Shown in pieces: positions 1 through 5,365 of a DNA stretch of 5,365 nucleotides; the stretch's first letter is position 1, and every line of letters starts with the position of its first letter. The DNA is from Candidatus Zhuqueibacterota bacterium (lineage in GTDB: Bacteria; Zhuqueibacterota; QNDG01): the NCBI GenBank assembly GCA_003645915.1, contig QNDG01000149.1:1-5365 (forward strand). The letters are read 5' to 3'. The notes beneath the pieces were generated by a model, which had not been told where the DNA came from, did not search any database, and saw only the letters and a program-made list of their open reading frames with translations. Both the position numbers and the translations under genes were made by a program.

Positions 1-963
1 AGAATGGAGTCTGATCTTATCACAGCAATGATAAGGCAGGGAAAAATTCCTCAGGCAAACGTAAGAATTAAAATTTTTGTATCACAATGGAAAAGCAGGG
101 CTGAGTATAAGAACAATATAGCAAGGTTTTCTCTTGAGAAGGGAAAGGAATATATTAAACAAAAAGAATTTAAGAATGCTCTTACGGAGCTTGAAATTGT
201 GAAAAAAAAATATGGGAAATCTCCTTATACTGCTGAGGCGGATCTTGAAAAAGGAAGAGCTCTGTTAATAACAAATAAGATTGAGGATGCGTTAACCCTT
301 CTTACAAAAATGGTTCAGGATTATAAAAATGATCCGATAATTTATAAAATTTATCTTAATCTTGGAGATTACTATTTTCGGTCAAATCAGTACAATATAG
401 CTTTGGAAGCTTTTTCAAAGGCAGTTAAAGACACTTCGGATGAAAATATTGCACGTCTTTCAATGAAATACCTGATAAGAGTTTATGATATGCTGCGAAT
501 GTATGACAGCGGCCTTTATTATACAAGAAAATATATTGAGAAATTTCCGTATGCAGAAGATGTTATTCAGAAAAAAGTTCAGGTTGGTAATTTTTTAATG
601 AAACTGCATGAATATCAACTTGCAATAAAAAAATTCCGGGAAGTTTACAAGTATGCGGATTTTGAGACAAGGGCGGAAATTCAGTACTGGATTGGAAAAT
701 CATATGCTGCAATGGGGATTTTCAGGCAGGCAATTTTTGAATTTTTAAAAGTAAAATACATGCTGCCCCGGACAAAATTACCATGGGCGGCAACAGCTCT
801 TTATGAAGCAGGACAGTGCTATTTAAAACTTGATCAACCGGATAAAGCTAAAAAAATATTCCGTAAAATAGTTTTGCAGGAGGGCGCTGCAAGTGATCTG
901 GGCAGAATCGCTCAGAAAAAAATAGATGAGATTGAAAAGAACGGAGATAAACAGATTGATTAA
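1..963 (+). CDS. TPR-repeat protein, 5' end probably outside the window
   Basis: This is a helical repeat protein with about seven tetratricopeptide-like units. Counting from the ATG at 4, they lie near residues 42-75, 77-111, 115-148, 151-186, 191-220, 225-256 and 261-296. They show the usual TPR pattern of small residues and aromatics, for example G-D-Y-Y-F near 121-125 and G-K-S-Y-A near 231-235. Such proteins act as protein-protein scaffolds; BamD/YbgF-like envelope proteins have similar repeats, but nothing here fixes a partner or location. The frame is open to base 1, no ribosome binding site can be seen before the ATG at 4, and no signal peptide follows it. I therefore take this as the C-terminal part of a longer protein. 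The tail is lysine-rich and charged. Its stop codon (961-963) lies inside the start of nadC, so the two are probably co-transcribed. The TPR fold is clear; the specific function is unknown. Confidence 0.8.
   Translation, partial: RMESDLITAMIRQGKIPQANVRIKIFVSQWKSRAEYKNNIARFSLEKGKEYIKQKEFKNALTELEIVKKKYGKSPYTAEADLEKGRALLITNKIEDALTLLTKMVQDYKNDPIIYKIYLNLGDYYFRSNQYNIALEAFSKAVKDTSDENIARLSMKYLIRVYDMLRMYDSGLYYTRKYIEKFPYAEDVIQKKVQVGNFLMKLHEYQLAIKKFREVYKYADFETRAEIQYWIGKSYAAMGIFRQAIFEFLKVKYMLPRTKLPWAATALYEAGQCYLKLDQPDKAKKIFRKIVLQEGAASDLGRIAQKKIDEIEKNGDKQID
943..947 (+). promoter_or_regulatory. Ribosome binding site favouring the TTG start of nadC
   Basis: GGAGA lies nine bases before an in-frame TTG at 956-958, inside the end of the TPR gene. 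The in-frame ATG at 926 has only an A-rich stretch before it and no Shine-Dalgarno match. This supports the TTG as the start, although ATG is the more common start codon. Confidence 0.5.
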
Positions 964-1804
964 CTGGGACCTTGTTGATTTTCTGATAAAAAATGCTCTT
1001 GATGAAGACTTAAACGTTAATGGGGATATTACTTCTTCTGCAATAGTCAGCGGTGATAAAACAGGTAAAGCAAAAGCTATATCAAAACAACGGGGAATTA
1101 TTGCAGGATTGAAGGTGTTTGAAAGGGTTTTCAGACATATTTCGCATGACATAAAAATAGATTTTTATAAGAATGACGGGGACTTTGTGGAAAAAGGAAA
1201 TCTTCTTTGCGTTGTCAGAGGAAGAGTAGTTGATATCCTGACAGGTGAAAGAACTGCCTTGAATTTTTTGCAAAGACTTTCCGGAATATCCACATTGACA
1301 AATAAGTATGTAAAAGCAATAGAAGGAACCGGCACATTAATTCTTGATACCAGAAAAACCATTCCTGCTTACAGAAACCTTGAAAAGTATGCTGTGAAAA
1401 AAGGGGGAGGCATGAATCACAGGTTCGGACTTTATGATATGGTTTTAATAAAGGAGAATCATATAAGAAATGCCGGATCAATAAAAGATGCTGTTGAAAA
1501 AGTTACAAATTATCTTGAGAATAAAGATCTTTTAAATAAAATTAAAGTTGAAGTCGAAGTAACAAATATAAGTGAGGTGGAAGAAGCGCTTAGTCTGCCT
1601 GTTCACAGAATTATGTTAGATAATATGTCTGTAAATGAAATAAAAGAGTGTCTAAAAATCATTGATCACAAAAAGGAAGTTGAAGCTTCCGGAAATATTA
1701 CTCTCAGTAACATAAGAGAGATTGCAGAAACAGGAGTTGATTTTATTTCAGTTGGAGCAATAACCCATTCTGCACCGAGTTTTGATGTTTCAATGCTTTT
1801 TTAG
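956..1804 (+). CDS. nadC: Nicotinate-nucleotide pyrophosphorylase (quinolinate phosphoribosyltransferase)
   Basis: NadC converts quinolinate and PRPP to nicotinate mononucleotide, CO2 and pyrophosphate in the cytoplasmic de novo NAD pathway. Numbered from the TTG start (282 aa, normal for the family), the N-terminal domain runs to about residue 95 and the alpha/beta barrel follows. Family signatures are ERTALNFLQRLSGIST (98-113), DTRKT (131-135), GGGMNHR (150-156), LIKENH (164-169), EVEV (199-202), MLDNMS (220-225), EASGNIT (243-249) and SVGAIT (265-270). These include the Arg, Lys, His, Glu and Asp residues known to bind quinolinate and PRPP. The alternative ATG at 926 adds ten residues and gives 292 aa. 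I prefer TTG because GGAGA precedes it and because the product then begins I-N-W-D-L-V-D, as I recall for many NadC proteins. With TTG the overlap with the TPR gene is 8 bp, suggesting translational coupling. nadA and nadB are not in the window. The gene looks intact. Confidence 0.95.
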   Translation: MINWDLVDFLIKNALDEDLNVNGDITSSAIVSGDKTGKAKAISKQRGIIAGLKVFERVFRHISHDIKIDFYKNDGDFVEKGNLLCVVRGRVVDILTGERTALNFLQRLSGISTLTNKYVKAIEGTGTLILDTRKTIPAYRNLEKYAVKKGGGMNHRFGLYDMVLIKENHIRNAGSIKDAVEKVTNYLENKDLLNKIKVEVEVTNISEVEEALSLPVHRIMLDNMSVNEIKECLKIIDHKKEVEASGNITLSNIREIAETGVDFISVGAITHSAPSFDVSMLF

Positions 1805-1871
1805 AGTAATTATTGTTTTTACATTAGGATAAAAATTTTGATTAAATAAATTATTTTCGGGAAAATTCAAT

Positions 1872-1899
1872 TAGACAGGGCAGAAAATTATCATAAAAT
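1872..1899 (+). promoter_or_regulatory. Candidate sigma70-type promoter for the OFOR cluster
   Basis: TAGACA (1872-1877, one mismatch to TTGACA) is followed after 16 bp by TAAAAT (1894-1899, one mismatch to TATAAT). Transcription would start near 1906, leaving a leader of about 115 bases before the ATG at 2020. Chance matches are common in sequence this AT-rich, so this is only the best candidate I see. Confidence 0.3.
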
Positions 1900-2008
1900 G
1901 AAAATATTTATTATATTATCAAAGAATAAAAGAAATATCTTAAATAAATTTGTTATATCTTTTTGTTTTATTAAATTTTATTCTGATTTTTTAACGAAAA
2001 TTAATATC

Positions 2009-2013
2009 GGAGG
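2009..2013 (+). promoter_or_regulatory. Ribosome binding site of the OFOR gamma gene
   Basis: GGAGG lies six bases before the ATG at 2020, in an otherwise AT-rich leader. It fixes the start of the first gene of the cluster. Confidence 0.75.
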
Positions 2014-2019
2014 CGAAGT

Positions 2020-2574
2020 ATGTTAGAAATACGATTTCACGGGCGCGGTGGACAGGGAGCAGTAAAGGCGTCAGATGTTCTTGCCATTGCAGCTTTTGAA
2101 GAAGGTAAAGAGGTTCAGGCTTTCCCTTTTTTCGGAGTTGAAAGACGCGGTGCCCCTGTGACGGCGTTTACACGAATAAGCGATACGGAAATAAGGATTC
2201 ATTCTTACATTTATGAACCGGATATACTTGTTATTCTGGATCCTAGCCTTATCGGAGCTGTACCATTAACTGACGGACTAAAACCTTCGGGGAAGATTAT
2301 AATAAACACTTCAAGAAAACCGGAAGAATTTTCTTTTCCGGAAGCTGAAAATCCTCAGGTTTTTACAGCAGATTGCTCTGCTATTGCTGTAAAATATAGG
2401 CTTGGCAGCAAAGAATCACCTATTGTAAATACAGCGATTCTTGGAGCAGTTGCCAAAGCAACAGGAATTGTTTCAATAGATTCAATTTGCAAAGCAATAG
2501 AAAATAAAATTCCAATTAAAAAAGAAGAAAATGCTCAGGCTGCCAGAGAGACCTATGAGCATGTATTGAGTTAG
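2020..2574 (+). CDS. porG: 2-oxoacid:ferredoxin oxidoreductase, gamma subunit
   Basis: This is the gamma subunit (184 aa) of a four-subunit pyruvate/ketoisovalerate-type ferredoxin oxidoreductase, the domain linked to CoA handling in this superfamily. Signatures are the N-terminal HGRGGQG (7-13), [13 protein letters not shown] (35-47), the strand I-L-V-I-L-D-P (69-75) and [10 protein letters not shown] (133-142) near the C-terminus. Length matches single-domain gamma subunits. It is the first gene of the cluster, preceded by GGAGG and followed nine bases later by the delta gene, so translation of the set is likely coordinated. It carries no iron-sulphur motif, as expected. The family is certain. 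The symbol is by convention, because pyruvate and branched-chain oxoacid enzymes have near-identical gamma subunits, which some organisms share between enzymes. Confidence 0.93.
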   Translation: MLEIRFHGRGGQGAVKASDVLAIAAFEEGKEVQAFPFFGVERRGAPVTAFTRISDTEIRIHSYIYEPDILVILDPSLIGAVPLTDGLKPSGKIIINTSRKPEEFSFPEAENPQVFTADCSAIAVKYRLGSKESPIVNTAILGAVAKATGIVSIDSICKAIENKIPIKKEENAQAARETYEHVLS

Positions 2575-2583
2575 GAGGCTGGA

Positions 2584-2877
2584 ATGGCAGATAAAAACGA
2601 TAAAAAGATAAATATCAGCGGTGCATCGGATATGCCGCCAATGGCTGCTTCACTGGGAAGTATGCGCCAGAATAAAACAGCTTCTTGGCGTTCAATTCGT
2701 CCTATAATTGACGAAGATAAGTGCAAGAACTGTATGATCTGCTGGAAATTTTGCCCGGAACCGGCAATCTTTCCAACTGCTCCACCTACAATTGATTATG
2801 ATTTTTGTAAGGGATGTGGAATATGTATCGAGGAATGCCCTTTTGATGCTATCTCGTCCGTAAAAGAAGGAAAGTGA
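2584..2877 (+). CDS. porD: 2-oxoacid:ferredoxin oxidoreductase, delta subunit (2x[4Fe-4S] ferredoxin)
   Basis: This 97-aa ferredoxin-type subunit passes electrons from the catalytic alpha/beta unit to external ferredoxin. Two complete [4Fe-4S] motifs are visible: Cys47, 50, 53 and 57 (CKNCMICWKFCP) and Cys75, 78, 81 and 85 (CKGCGICIEECP). All eight cysteines are present. The 40-residue N-terminal part, including S-W-R-S-I-R-P (34-40), is the usual lead-in of PorD/VorD proteins and separates it from a free ferredoxin. AGGAGG (2573-2578) overlaps the stop codon of the gamma gene and sits five bases before the ATG. The alpha gene starts 13 bp after the stop. Confidence 0.94.
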   Translation: MADKNDKKINISGASDMPPMAASLGSMRQNKTASWRSIRPIIDEDKCKNCMICWKFCPEPAIFPTAPPTIDYDFCKGCGICIEECPFDAISSVKEGK

Positions 2878-2890
2878 GAGGAGGTAGAAT

Positions 2891-4045
2891 ATGAAAAAAG
2901 TACTTACTGGTAATGTTGCTGCTGCTTACGGAGCGACTGCTGCTCGGGTTAATGTTGTTGCCGCTTATCCTATAACTCCTCAAACCACTATTGTTGAGAT
3001 TCTTTCCGAGATAGTTGCAGACGGCGAACTTAAAGCAGATTTTGTTAAAGTTGAATCCGAACATTCGGCTCTTGCAGCATGTATTGGTGCACAGTCTGCA
3101 GGGGCGAGAACATTTACAGCAACATCTGCACAGGGTCTGGCTCTTATGCATGAGCTGATTCACTGGTCCGCGAGAGCAAGACTTCCGATTGTATTGACAA
3201 ATGTTAACAGAGCGATGGCTCCAGGATGGTCAATCTGGGCAGACGCAACAGATTCAATAGCACAGAGAGATACAGGCTGGATGCAGGTTTACTGTGAGAA
3301 CAATCAGGAAGTTTTTGATACTGTAATTATGTCTTATAAAATAGGTGAGAATGAAAATATCCTTCTCCCGACATTGATTAATTTAGATGCATTTTTCCTG
3401 TCTCATACATCTCAGGTTGTCGATATTTACGATTCGGAAAGGATTGATTCTTTTCTGCCTCCGTATAACCCAAAATATAAGTTAGATGTCAATGCACCGA
3501 GATCTTTCGGAGCATTAACATCTCCTGAACATTATTACGAATTTTCATATTTGCTTCATAATGCTCATAAAAAGGCAAAGGAAGTAATAAGAGAAGTTGG
3601 TAAAGAGTTCGGTAAAAAGTTCGGAAGAGAATACGGTCTTGTTGAAGAGTATAAATGTGAAGATGCTGATGAAATTCTGGTTACATACGGTACAATTGCA
3701 GGAACGACAAAGGATGCAGTTGACCGTTTAAGAGAAAAAGGTCGGAAAGTAGGCGCTTTTAAGATAAGATATTTCAGGCCGTTCCCTGATGAGGAAGTAA
3801 TAGAAGTGTTATCAAAGGCAAAGAAAATCGGCGTAATTGACAGAGCTGTTTCATTCGGACATGAAGGGCCGTTTTTGTCAGAAGTTAAGGCAGCCCTTTA
3901 TGAATCCGGTAATTACGTTCCTGTTTATGGGTTTGTAGCCGGACTCGGCGGAAGAGATGTATCAATTGCCGATATTGAGAATATCCATGATCACATGATT
4001 AATAACGAGCCTGAAAACCTCATTTGGATAGGAGTAAAGAAATGA
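2891..4045 (+). CDS. porA: 2-oxoacid:ferredoxin oxidoreductase, alpha subunit
   Basis: This is the alpha subunit (384 aa, usual length) of the OFOR. The N-terminal thiamine-pyrimidine-binding domain carries VLTGN (4-8), AYPITPQTT (25-33), VESEHSA (54-60) and TSAQGLALMHE (78-88). Thr29, Glu57 and Arg106 match positions that in pyruvate:ferredoxin oxidoreductase contact thiamine diphosphate or the substrate carboxylate (alignment by eye). A-Q-R-D-T-G-W follows at about 124-130. The second, transketolase-C-like domain spans roughly 258-340, with RYFRPFP and DRAVSFGHEGP, and is followed by GLGGRDV. A short G-K-E-F-type repeat at 237-248 links the two. AGGAGG (2879-2884) lies six bases before the ATG. 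The stop overlaps the beta start as ATGA. Pyruvate and 2-ketoisovalerate enzymes are close here, so the substrate is not settled. Confidence 0.94.
   Translation: MKKVLTGNVAAAYGATAARVNVVAAYPITPQTTIVEILSEIVADGELKADFVKVESEHSALAACIGAQSAGARTFTATSAQGLALMHELIHWSARARLPIVLTNVNRAMAPGWSIWADATDSIAQRDTGWMQVYCENNQEVFDTVIMSYKIGENENILLPTLINLDAFFLSHTSQVVDIYDSERIDSFLPPYNPKYKLDVNAPRSFGALTSPEHYYEFSYLLHNAHKKAKEVIREVGKEFGKKFGREYGLVEEYKCEDADEILVTYGTIAGTTKDAVDRLREKGRKVGAFKIRYFRPFPDEEVIEVLSKAKKIGVIDRAVSFGHEGPFLSEVKAALYESGNYVPVYGFVAGLGGRDVSIADIENIHDHMINNEPENLIWIGVKK
4030..4034 (+). promoter_or_regulatory. Ribosome binding site deciding the start of the OFOR beta gene
   Basis: AGGAG lies seven bases before the ATG at 4042, inside the last codons of the alpha gene. 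An earlier in-frame TTG at 4024 has this site downstream of it and no site of its own, so 4042 is the better start. Confidence 0.75.
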
Positions 4046-4953
4046 ATTCTGAAAAAAAAGTAAAACTAACAATACCAGAGCATGAAGTGATGTCTCCGGG
4101 GCATCTTGCGTGCCAGGGGTGCGGTGCCTCTCTTGCAATGAGATATGCACTGAAGGCTCTTGGAGAAAAAACTATTGTATCAATACCTGCATGCTGCTGG
4201 GCAGTAATTGACGGTCCTTTTCCTTATTCTGCTGCAGGAATACCGGTTATGCACTGTGCTTTTGAAACAGCCGCTTCAACTTCATCTGGAATTACTCATG
4301 CAATGAGCCAGCTTGGGCAGGATGATGTTACAACTCTGGCCTGGGCAGGTGACGGCGGTACATTTGATATTGGTCTTCAGGCCTTATCAGGTGCAGCTGA
4401 GAGAGGCGATAATCTTATTTATATAGTTTATGATAACGAAGCTTACATGAATACCGGAATTCAGAGATCAAGCTCCACACCGCACGGAGCATGGACAACT
4501 ACAACTCCTGTAAAGCACTACAAAAAAGGACCCAAAAAGAATATTGTTGAGATAATGGTTGCGCATCATATTCCGTATGTTGCAACTGCTAATATTGCGT
4601 ATCCCGAAGATTTGATTAGAAAGATCAAAAAAGCAAAAGAGATAAAAGGCGCAAAATTTCTGCATCTTTATGCACCCTGTCCCACAGGTTGGAAACATCC
4701 GCCTGCTATTACAATAAAGGTTGCAAGACTTGCAACTGAAACCAATGTGTTCCCTCTGTACGAGGTTACTGACGGCGTATATAAAATAAATAAAGTTATT
4801 AAAAACGTAAAACCGGTGGAAGAATACCTTAAACTGCAGGGACGTTTCAGGCATTTAAGCAAGGAAGAAATTGATTTTATCCAGCAGGAAGTAAATAAGA
4901 ACTGGGAGAGACTGGTTAAACTGGAAAAAGCATTTGGCGAAGATTCAGAATAG
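4042..4953 (+). CDS. porB: 2-oxoacid:ferredoxin oxidoreductase, beta subunit (thiamine diphosphate-binding)
   Basis: This is the beta subunit (303 aa), which binds the thiamine diphosphate diphosphate/Mg end and the proximal [4Fe-4S] cluster. Likely cluster ligands are Cys24 and Cys27 (C-Q-G-C-G), Cys52 and Cys213 (P-C-P-T-G-W). The thiamine motif begins at GDGG (103-106) and continues through D-I-G-L-Q-A-L-S-G (109-117) to Y-D-N-E-A-Y-M-N-T-G-I-Q (130-141). The ATG at 4042 overlaps the alpha stop (ATGA) and is preceded by AGGAG, so the subunits are probably translationally coupled, which suits a 1:1 complex. The segment with IPACCWAVIDG (48-58) differs from the T-G-C-x-E-V form I recall in classical pyruvate beta subunits and is closer to the I-P-A-S-C-x-x-V-I form of VOR-type enzymes. 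Family certain; substrate open. An in-frame TTG at 4024 would add six residues but is unlikely. Confidence 0.94.
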   Translation: MNSEKKVKLTIPEHEVMSPGHLACQGCGASLAMRYALKALGEKTIVSIPACCWAVIDGPFPYSAAGIPVMHCAFETAASTSSGITHAMSQLGQDDVTTLAWAGDGGTFDIGLQALSGAAERGDNLIYIVYDNEAYMNTGIQRSSSTPHGAWTTTTPVKHYKKGPKKNIVEIMVAHHIPYVATANIAYPEDLIRKIKKAKEIKGAKFLHLYAPCPTGWKHPPAITIKVARLATETNVFPLYEVTDGVYKINKVIKNVKPVEEYLKLQGRFRHLSKEEIDFIQQEVNKNWERLVKLEKAFGEDSE

Positions 4954-4991
4954 TTCTTTAAACACGATACTTTGTTAATTATGAGGTAAGT

Positions 4992-5365
4992 ATGAAAGAG
5001 ATTTTATCTGGAAACGAGGCAATCGCAAGAGGGTGTTACGAGTACGGTGTACGTGTTGCAACAGCATATCCAGGCACCCCAAGTACTGAAATCCTTGAAA
5101 ATGTAGCCAAATATCCTGAGATCTACAAGGAATGGTGTCCTAATGAAAAAGTAGCAATGGAAGTTGCAATAGGAGCGACTTTTGAAGGAGCAAGATCTCT
5201 TGTTGCAATGAAGCATGTAGGACTGAATGTGGCTGCAGATCCGTTTATATCCGTAAGCCTTGTAGGAGCGCCCGGCGGTTTAATTATTGTAAGCGCGGAC
5301 GATCCGGGAATGCACTCATCTCAGAACGAGCAGGACAACAGAATTTACGCAAGATTTGCCGGATA
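4992..5365 (+). CDS. iorA: Indolepyruvate:ferredoxin oxidoreductase, alpha subunit, N-terminal part (cut by window end)
   Basis: The frame starts at the ATG at 4992 and is open to the last base, giving 124 residues of a protein that is normally around 600 aa. IorA with IorB oxidatively decarboxylates aryl pyruvates such as indolepyruvate to aryl-acetyl-CoA and reduces ferredoxin. The visible part is the thiamine-pyrimidine-binding domain: ILSGNEAIARG (4-14), ATAYPGTPSTEILE (23-36), NEKVAMEVAIGA (51-62), VAMKHVGLNVAADP (71-84) and DDPGMHSSQNEQDNR (103-117). These strongly match IorA and differ from the PITP type in the alpha gene upstream. GAGG (4983-4986) lies five bases before the ATG. Only 38 bp without a terminator separate it from the beta gene, so it may share the transcript. 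The thiamine-diphosphate half, the C-terminal ferredoxin domain and iorB would lie beyond the window. Confidence 0.92.
   Translation, partial: MKEILSGNEAIARGCYEYGVRVATAYPGTPSTEILENVAKYPEIYKEWCPNEKVAMEVAIGATFEGARSLVAMKHVGLNVAADPFISVSLVGAPGGLIIVSADDPGMHSSQNEQDNRIYARFAG

Larger units (their letters stand above)
1805..2019 (+). other. AT-rich intergenic region between nadC and the OFOR cluster
   Basis: This 215-bp stretch is the only sizeable non-coding region in the window and is clearly richer in A and T than the flanking genes. I see no coding potential, tRNA or recognisable riboswitch. A weak inverted repeat (ATTTTC at 1853-1858, GAAAAT at 1861-1866) has almost no loop and no U-tract, so it is not a convincing terminator. 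The region probably holds the promoter and untranslated leader of the downstream cluster. Confidence 0.7.

Noticed and set aside
1853..1866. Inverted repeat ATTTTC/GAAAAT after nadC, possible terminator
   Set aside because: The stem is A/T-rich with only two bases between arms, and no run of T follows it.
1945..1952. TAAATTTG, matching the Bacteroidetes-type -7 promoter element TAnnTTTG
   Set aside because: There is no TTG -33 element at a suitable distance upstream, and such matches are frequent by chance in this AT-rich spacer.
1805..2019. Possible TPP or other riboswitch upstream of a thiamine-dependent enzyme
   Set aside because: No CTGAGA-type thi-box motif or GC-rich conserved core is visible; the enzyme uses the cofactor but does not make it.
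4024..4041. TTG start for the beta subunit adding six residues
   Set aside because: The Shine-Dalgarno site at 4030-4034 lies downstream of this codon and fits the ATG at 4042.
4468..4862. Open reading frames on the minus strand within the beta gene, and similar ones within nadC and the alpha gene
   Set aside because: They lie opposite strongly conserved genes, have no family resemblance, are rich in Cys, Phe and Ser as expected of antisense frames, and have no ribosome binding sites that I noticed.
1..5365. A novel defence, mobile or RNA-guided system
   Set aside because: Every sizeable coding region belongs to a known metabolic or TPR family, and I saw no transposase, integrase, nuclease, CRISPR repeats or tRNA.

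Overview
This window looks like ordinary metabolic chromosome from an AT-rich anaerobic bacterium (GC visually estimated in the high 30s per cent, not computed). Evidence for anaerobic, ferredoxin-based metabolism is a complete four-subunit 2-oxoacid:ferredoxin oxidoreductase (OFOR) followed by the start of a second enzyme of the same superfamily, indolepyruvate:ferredoxin oxidoreductase. The Shine-Dalgarno sites are strong (AGGAGG or close), and all genes lie on the + strand. The sequence alone does not fix the phylum. Nothing suggests a phage, insertion sequence, CRISPR array, defence island or RNA gene.

Layout. Positions 1-963 hold the 3' part of a TPR-repeat protein gene whose frame is open at the left edge. 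It overlaps nadC (quinolinate phosphoribosyltransferase, ending at 1804), whose best-supported start is a TTG at 956 rather than the ATG at 926. A 215-bp very AT-rich spacer (1805-2019) follows, with one plausible sigma70-type promoter and no convincing terminator. The tight cluster gamma (2020-2574), delta (2584-2877), alpha (2891-4045) and beta (4042-4953) encodes one OFOR. Gaps are 9 and 13 bp, followed by an ATGA stop/start overlap between alpha and beta. After 38 bp, iorA starts at 4992 and runs off the right edge.

How the genes work together. Alpha and beta carry the thiamine diphosphate site and the proximal iron-sulphur cluster. Delta is a two-[4Fe-4S] ferredoxin-like subunit, and gamma is the CoA-side domain. 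Together they interconvert a 2-oxoacid plus CoA with acyl-CoA, CO2 and reduced ferredoxin. The por names are conventional: several segments of the beta subunit resemble what I recall of 2-ketoisovalerate (VOR-type) enzymes at least as much as pyruvate enzymes, so the substrate is open. With iorA next door, a role in ferredoxin-linked oxidation of branched-chain and aromatic amino-acid-derived 2-oxoacids is a reasonable inference. nadC supplies NAD and has no visible mechanistic link to the cluster. I found no undescribed system. The points worth checking are start-site choices, substrate assignment and the pairing of two OFORs.
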